Part shown: one piece after another, positions 60,589 to 64,000 of the stretch | Position numbering within the stretch: the first letter of the stretch is position 1 | How the letters are laid out: every line of letters starts with the position of its first letter | Assembly: GCA_963775015.1 (NCBI GenBank) | Contig: CAVZHI010000018.1 | Span: 53,591 to 117,590 of the forward strand | DNA from: JAEMQF01 sp963775015 | GTDB lineage: Bacteria; Pseudomonadota; Gammaproteobacteria; Burkholderiales; Burkholderiaceae_C | Length of the DNA stretch: 64,000 bases | Direction of reading: 5' to 3' | The notes under the pieces: model-generated | Told to the model about the DNA's origin: nothing | Databases searched by the model: none | The model's input: the letters and a program-made list of their open reading frames with translations, nothing else | Program-made: the position numbers and the translations under genes

Positions 60589-61521
60589 TCAGCCGGCAGC
60601 GGTGTAGTGCGGCTCGCGGCGCGTGAAGCAGGCGTGCAGGATGTCGTAGACCATCAGGTAGTTCTTTTGCTGGAAACTCGCGTGCGAGATGCCCGACATC
60701 ACGCTGAACTGCTTGTCCGGGTTGGGCAGCAGCTTGAAGAAATCGATCAGGTCGTCGATGCCGGCGATGCCGTCGAACTGGCCGCGCAAGATGAGTGTGG
60801 GGACCGTGATCTGTTTCGGGTCGACGACGGGCAGGCGCGAGCACATGTCGATGTAGGTACCGTTGGGCATCGAGTCGTCGAGTGCCAGGATGGCGTCGGC
60901 AAACGCGTCGATCACGCGCGGCTCGGCGCAATCGGGGTGGTCGCGTTCGAAAATCGAGCGCACGAAGGCGCGGTCGATGGGGCGCCGCTTCGCCTGCATG
61001 AACTCGGGCAACTTCTTGCGCCGTTGCGCGAGCGTCGCGCTTCCGGCGCCGGTCCAGACAAAAGCGTCGAGCACGAGGCGCGCCACGCGCGACGGGTGCC
61101 GCTGCGCGAAAAGCGCTGCGCGCAGCGCCCCGGATGAAATGCCGTAGGTGAAGAAGCGAGCGACGCCGCGTGCGCGCGCGATGTAGTCGGTCGCGACTTC
61201 GAGGTCGTCGGCGCCGTTGCCGATGTCGCAGGTGATGTCGCGGCTCTTGTCGGAGCGGCCGTAACCCTCCATGTCGACGCACCAGCAGACAAAACCGCGG
61301 CGCGCGAACCAGTCCATCACCGACGAATCGGCGCGACCGGGTACATGCAGGTCGAACGTCGGCTGCGACGCCATCGACGAACCGTGAACGAACAGCACGG
61401 CGGGTTTGCCCGCTGCCGAGTCGACGTATTTTTCCCACAGGAACAGGCGCACGTCGCCCTTGTGGGTCCAGTGTTCGACGCCTGTGACGGCGGCGTCTGC
61501 GACGGGTCTGGGGTTGTTCAT
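60589..61521 (-). CDS. Alpha/beta hydrolase
   Basis: 310-residue hydrolase from ATG 61521. It has the oxyanion region AVLFVHGSSMASQPTFDL, the nucleophile elbow YGISSGALRAALFAQ (G-x-S-x-G), the acid region LILRGQFDGIAGIDDLIDFF and the His near MSGISHASFQQKN. No signal peptide. Its substrate is unknown; many neighbours of Bug-type receptors are esterases or dehalogenase-like enzymes acting on the imported acid. It lies 20 bases downstream of the Bug receptor gene, probably co-transcribed. Ribosome site weak. Confidence 0.87.
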   Translation of the reverse strand: MNNPRPVADAAVTGVEHWTHKGDVRLFLWEKYVDSAAGKPAVLFVHGSSMASQPTFDLHVPGRADSSVMDWFARRGFVCWCVDMEGYGRSDKSRDITCDIGNGADDLEVATDYIARARGVARFFTYGISSGALRAALFAQRHPSRVARLVLDAFVWTGAGSATLAQRRKKLPEFMQAKRRPIDRAFVRSIFERDHPDCAEPRVIDAFADAILALDDSMPNGTYIDMCSRLPVVDPKQITVPTLILRGQFDGIAGIDDLIDFFKLLPNPDKQFSVMSGISHASFQQKNYLMVYDILHACFTRREPHYTAAG

Positions 61522-61541
61522 GGGTTCTTTTGCAAGTGGAT

Positions 61542-62546
61542 TCAGTCGATCTTCGCGCCGGTCTCTTTGATCACCGCAGCCCAGCGCTCGCGCTCCTGGC
61601 GAAAGTAAGCCGCGAATTCTGCGGGAGTCGACCCGACGGCTTCGATCGAGGCGTTGGCCATGTAGGCGCGCACCTCCGCCGAAGCCAAAGCGACCTGCGT
61701 CTCGCGGTGCAGGCGCTCGATGATCGCTGGCGCCGTGCCTGCCGGCGCGAGCAGCCCAAGCCAAACATAGGCAACCATGCTCGGATACCCCGATTCGGCG
61801 AGCGTCGGAACGTCGGGCAATTGCGGCGAGCGCTGCGACCCGGTGATGGCCAGGGCGCGCAGCTTGCCGGATCGGATGTGGCCGAGCATCCCGGCGACTC
61901 CCGGCATCGACACCAGCACCTGGCCGCCAATCAAGTCGGTTGTCGCCTGGGCGCTGCCGCGGTAGGGAATGTGGTTCAGGCGCACGCCGGCGAGGGCGAA
62001 AAATTGCGCGGCAAACAAGTGCTGACCGCTGCCGTTGCCCGACGATCCATAGTCGATCCGCCCCGGGCGTTCCTTCGCGTAGGCGACGAATTCCGCGACA
62101 CTGCGCACCGGCAATATGGGATTCACCACGAGCACGGCGGGTTCTCGGCCGAGCAGCGAGATCGGCGCGAAGTCTTCAAGCGCCTGGAAATTGAGTCGAG
62201 GATAGAGCGTCGCGCTGATCGCGTTCGTTTGCGAAGCGAGCAGCAGCGTGTAGCCGTCGGGTGGCGCCTTGGCGACGCTTTCGCTGCCCAAGGTCGCGCC
62301 GGCGCCGGGCTTGTTTTCGACGTTGATCTGCTGGCCCAGGCGCTTGCTCAATTCCTGCGCGATCACGCGTGTCGGCCCGTCAACCGCACCCCCGGCGGAG
62401 AACGGCACGACGATGCGCAGCGGCCGGTTCGGATAGTCCTGCGCCTGCGCCTCAGCGAGAAGGCAGACCGCGGCAGCGCCGAGCACCCAGAGGCGTCGCG
62501 CGGGTCGGCGCCTGGGTGTGCAGAAGCGAGGTTGTTGCGGTGTCAT
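61542..62546 (-). CDS. Tripartite tricarboxylate-type (Bug) periplasmic substrate-binding protein
   Basis: 334-residue exported receptor of the Bug/TctC family, very numerous in Burkholderiales. A signal peptide ends near EAQA|QDYPNRPLRIVVPFSAGGAVD, the canonical mature start. Further family parts are INVENKPGAGATLGSESVAKAPPDGYTLLLAS, IDYGSSGNGSGQHLFAAQFFALAGV, HIPYRGSAQATTDLIGGQV and LPDVPTLAESGYP. TctA/TctB permease genes are absent here, as is usual for orphan Bug proteins. The ligand is probably a carboxylate; the adjacent hydrolase may act on it. Confidence 0.94.
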   Translation of the reverse strand: MTPQQPRFCTPRRRPARRLWVLGAAAVCLLAEAQAQDYPNRPLRIVVPFSAGGAVDGPTRVIAQELSKRLGQQINVENKPGAGATLGSESVAKAPPDGYTLLLASQTNAISATLYPRLNFQALEDFAPISLLGREPAVLVVNPILPVRSVAEFVAYAKERPGRIDYGSSGNGSGQHLFAAQFFALAGVRLNHIPYRGSAQATTDLIGGQVLVSMPGVAGMLGHIRSGKLRALAITGSQRSPQLPDVPTLAESGYPSMVAYVWLGLLAPAGTAPAIIERLHRETQVALASAEVRAYMANASIEAVGSTPAEFAAYFRQERERWAAVIKETGAKID

Positions 62547-62660
62547 GGGCGCGCCGATCTCGCTTCACCGAGATCCGGGCGTGGCGCGGATTCTGACGCA
62601 TGCGATGTGCCGGCGCCGCTACACTGCGCAGCCCCTCAGAACTGCCCGCCCGGGCTGCGC

Positions 62661-63539
62661 ATGTCCGCTCCCAACGACGCCATCGTCAACTTGCTGCAAC
62701 GCGCCGAATCGTTGCTGGCACGCCTCGAAACGGTGTTGCCGCATCCGCTCACCGCGCCGGACTGGTCGGCAGCGATCGCGTTTCGCTATCGCAAGCGTGG
62801 CGGGTCGGGAGTGATCGAGCCGGTTCGCCATGTGGCGACGATCCGCCTTGGCGATCTGGTGGAAGTCGAGCCGCAGAAAGAGCGACTCGTGCGCAACACC
62901 GAGCAATTCGTCGCCGGCCACGGCGCGAACAACGTCTTGCTCACCGGGGCGCGCGGCACGGGGAAAAGCTCGCTCATCAAGGCGTGCCTGAACCACTTCG
63001 CGCCGCGTGGGCTGCGTCTGATCGAAGTCGACAAGACGGATCTGATCGACTTGCCCGACATCGTCGACCTCGTCGCCGAGCGCGCCGAGCGCTTCATCGT
63101 GTTCTGCGATGACCTCAGTTTTGACGAAGGCGAACCCGGCTACAAGGCGCTGAAGTCGATCCTCGACGGTTCGGTGGCGCAGTCGAGCGACAACGTGCTG
63201 ATTTACGCGACGAGCAACCGGCGCCATCTGCTGCCCGAGTACATGAAAGAGAACCTCAGCTATCAGCACACTGAAGACGGTGAGGTGCATCCGGGGGAAG
63301 TCATCGAAGAAAAGATTTCGCTCTCCGAGCGCTTCGGCCTTTGGGTCAGTTTCTACCCGTTCAGTCAGGGCGAGTATTTGGCCATCGTCGCGCAGTGGCT
63401 GCGTGGCTTCGGTGTCGATGAGGCGGCGATCCAGGCCGCGCGCCAGGAGAGTCTCGTCTGGGCGCTGGAGCGCGGTTCACGTTCAGGGCGCGTCGCGTTT
63501 CAGTTTGCCAAGGACTATTCGGGGAGGCACGTCGCTTGA
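62661..63539 (+). CDS. DUF815 family P-loop ATPase
   Basis: 292-residue AAA-like ATPase of the DUF815 family. Walker A GARGTGKS lies at 96-103 (VLLTGARGTGKSSLIKA), Walker B at FIVFCDDLSFDEGEPGYKALKSILDGSV, and a sensor-like Asn/Arg in LIYATSNRRHLLPEYM. DLVEVEPQKERLVRNTEQFV just before Walker A is typical. No membrane segment. Function is not established; it overlaps the Nudix gene by 4 bases, a pairing I recall from many betaproteobacteria. Confidence 0.92.
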   Translation: MSAPNDAIVNLLQRAESLLARLETVLPHPLTAPDWSAAIAFRYRKRGGSGVIEPVRHVATIRLGDLVEVEPQKERLVRNTEQFVAGHGANNVLLTGARGTGKSSLIKACLNHFAPRGLRLIEVDKTDLIDLPDIVDLVAERAERFIVFCDDLSFDEGEPGYKALKSILDGSVAQSSDNVLIYATSNRRHLLPEYMKENLSYQHTEDGEVHPGEVIEEKISLSERFGLWVSFYPFSQGEYLAIVAQWLRGFGVDEAAIQAARQESLVWALERGSRSGRVAFQFAKDYSGRHVA

Positions 63540-64000
63540 GCGCTGCGGCCGTCGCGCGCGCCGCGGGAGTGGCGCCTGCGCCTGAGCGCACGCCGGTGGA
63601 CGTTGCGGTCGGCGTCTTGATCGACGCTGTCGGGCGGTTTCTCATGACGACGCGTCCGCCTGGCAAGGTCTTTGAGGGTCATTGGGAGTTTCCCGGGGGC
63701 AAGCTCGAGGCCGGGGAGACGACCGCGCAGGCTTTGGCGCGCGAGTTGCACGAGGAACTCGGCATCCGGATCGGCGCGGCGATGGCGTGGAAGTCGGAAA
63801 CGATGGACTACCCGCACGCCAGGGTGCGTCTGCACTTCTGCAAGGTGTTCAGCTGGACCGGCGAACTCGACATGCGCGAAGGCCAGGCGTTCGCCTGGCA
63901 GACGCTGCCGGTGACGGTGGCACCGCTGTTGCCGGGCAGCTTGCCGGTGTTGCGCTGGTTGGCCGACGAGCGCGGGTTTCCCGGTGCGACGCACGGCGCC
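63536..64000 (+). CDS. Nudix hydrolase, MutT-like, 3' end cut by the window edge
   Basis: 155 codons visible, no stop before the edge. TTG 63536 overlaps the preceding stop and has GGGGAGG 8 nt upstream. The domain begins PVDVAVGVLIDAVGRFLMTTRPPGK and has a perfect Nudix box GGKLEAGETTAQALARELHEELG (G-x5-E-x7-R-E-U-x-E-E-x-G-U). The following WKSETMDYPHARVRLHFCKVFSWTGE resembles MutT, which hydrolyses 8-oxo-dGTP. The Nudix family is broad, so the substrate is inferred from similarity to MutT only. Confidence 0.9.
   Translation, partial: MSAAAVARAAGVAPAPERTPVDVAVGVLIDAVGRFLMTTRPPGKVFEGHWEFPGGKLEAGETTAQALARELHEELGIRIGAAMAWKSETMDYPHARVRLHFCKVFSWTGELDMREGQAFAWQTLPVTVAPLLPGSLPVLRWLADERGFPGATHGA

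Noticed and set aside
1..64000. tRNA/rRNA genes, CRISPR arrays, insertion sequences, prophage or integrase
   Set aside because: None could be recognised by eye: no direct-repeat arrays, no transposase or integrase motifs, and no cloverleaf-like sequence in the gaps. A tRNA or repeat search program would be needed to exclude small ones.

Overview
The window looks like chromosome from a high-GC betaproteobacterium, most likely Burkholderiales or a close relative. The evidence is gene content and order: yajC-secD-secF, smg next to dprA and a LysM protein, def-fmt, accB-accC-prmA, an RNase II-like gene beside a TonB-type gene and aroE, the cdsA-like/ruvC pair, purH-fis-dusB, slmA next to argB, and a Bug-type solute receptor. 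Codon use is strongly G/C-ending. Two AT-rich intergenic regions stand out against it.

Bases 1-23,615 are the accessory, more unusual part. The 3' end of a sensor histidine kinase (1-1058) faces a PEP-CTERM protein (1107-1955, minus). Next come two tandem minus-strand genes for large secreted paralogues (2115-4907 and 4945-7329). They share an N-terminal domain of roughly 450 residues but carry different C-terminal modules (fibronectin III versus cadherin-like/Ig-like). Across an 885-bp AT-rich regulatory region lies a divergent operon for a reduced, atypical type II secretion system (8215-17504): GspG, GspF and GspE, four PilM/N/O/P-like (GspL/M/C-like) platform proteins, a lipoprotein secretin, and three further pseudopilins. 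The last pseudopilin lacks Glu5, as GspK tip proteins do. A LuxR/NarL-type regulator follows (17560-18336); its receiver domain has lost the phosphoacceptor Asp. After a terminator and an AT-rich leader come a Gly-rich exported protein of unknown function (18745-21294) and a two-haem cytochrome c peroxidase/MauG-family protein (21303-23615). My leading hypothesis is that this is one functional unit: a dedicated secretion pathway, its regulator and its redox or surface-adhesive cargo. Similar C4-N7-G4 dyads lie about 90-100 bp upstream of both gspG and the Gly-rich gene.

Bases 23,817-64,000 are mostly housekeeping. They include the Sec accessory genes, DUF1631, Smg, DprA, LysM, Def, Fmt and HtpX. 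Lower glycolysis and amino-acid genes follow (pgk, pyk, threonine ammonia-lyase, class II aldolase), then a PfkB kinase, a zinc-ribbon membrane protein, PrmA, AccC and AccB. Next are a TlpA-like thioredoxin, AroE, a TonB-like protein, an RNase II-type protein, an EamA exporter, RuvC, a CdsA-like/PlsC-like pair, PurH, Fis and DusB. The region ends with a YqaA-type membrane protein, an M32 carboxypeptidase, ArgB, SlmA, an alpha/beta hydrolase, a Bug-type receptor, a DUF815 ATPase and the start of a Nudix hydrolase.

Four apparent single-base insertions interrupt otherwise intact genes: two in the secretin gene, one in pgk and one in accC. pgk and accC are normally essential and all four shifts have the same sign, so sequencing or assembly error is the likeliest explanation. 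I see no tRNA, rRNA, CRISPR array, insertion sequence or prophage. No exosortase or prepilin peptidase is present, although both are needed by proteins encoded here.
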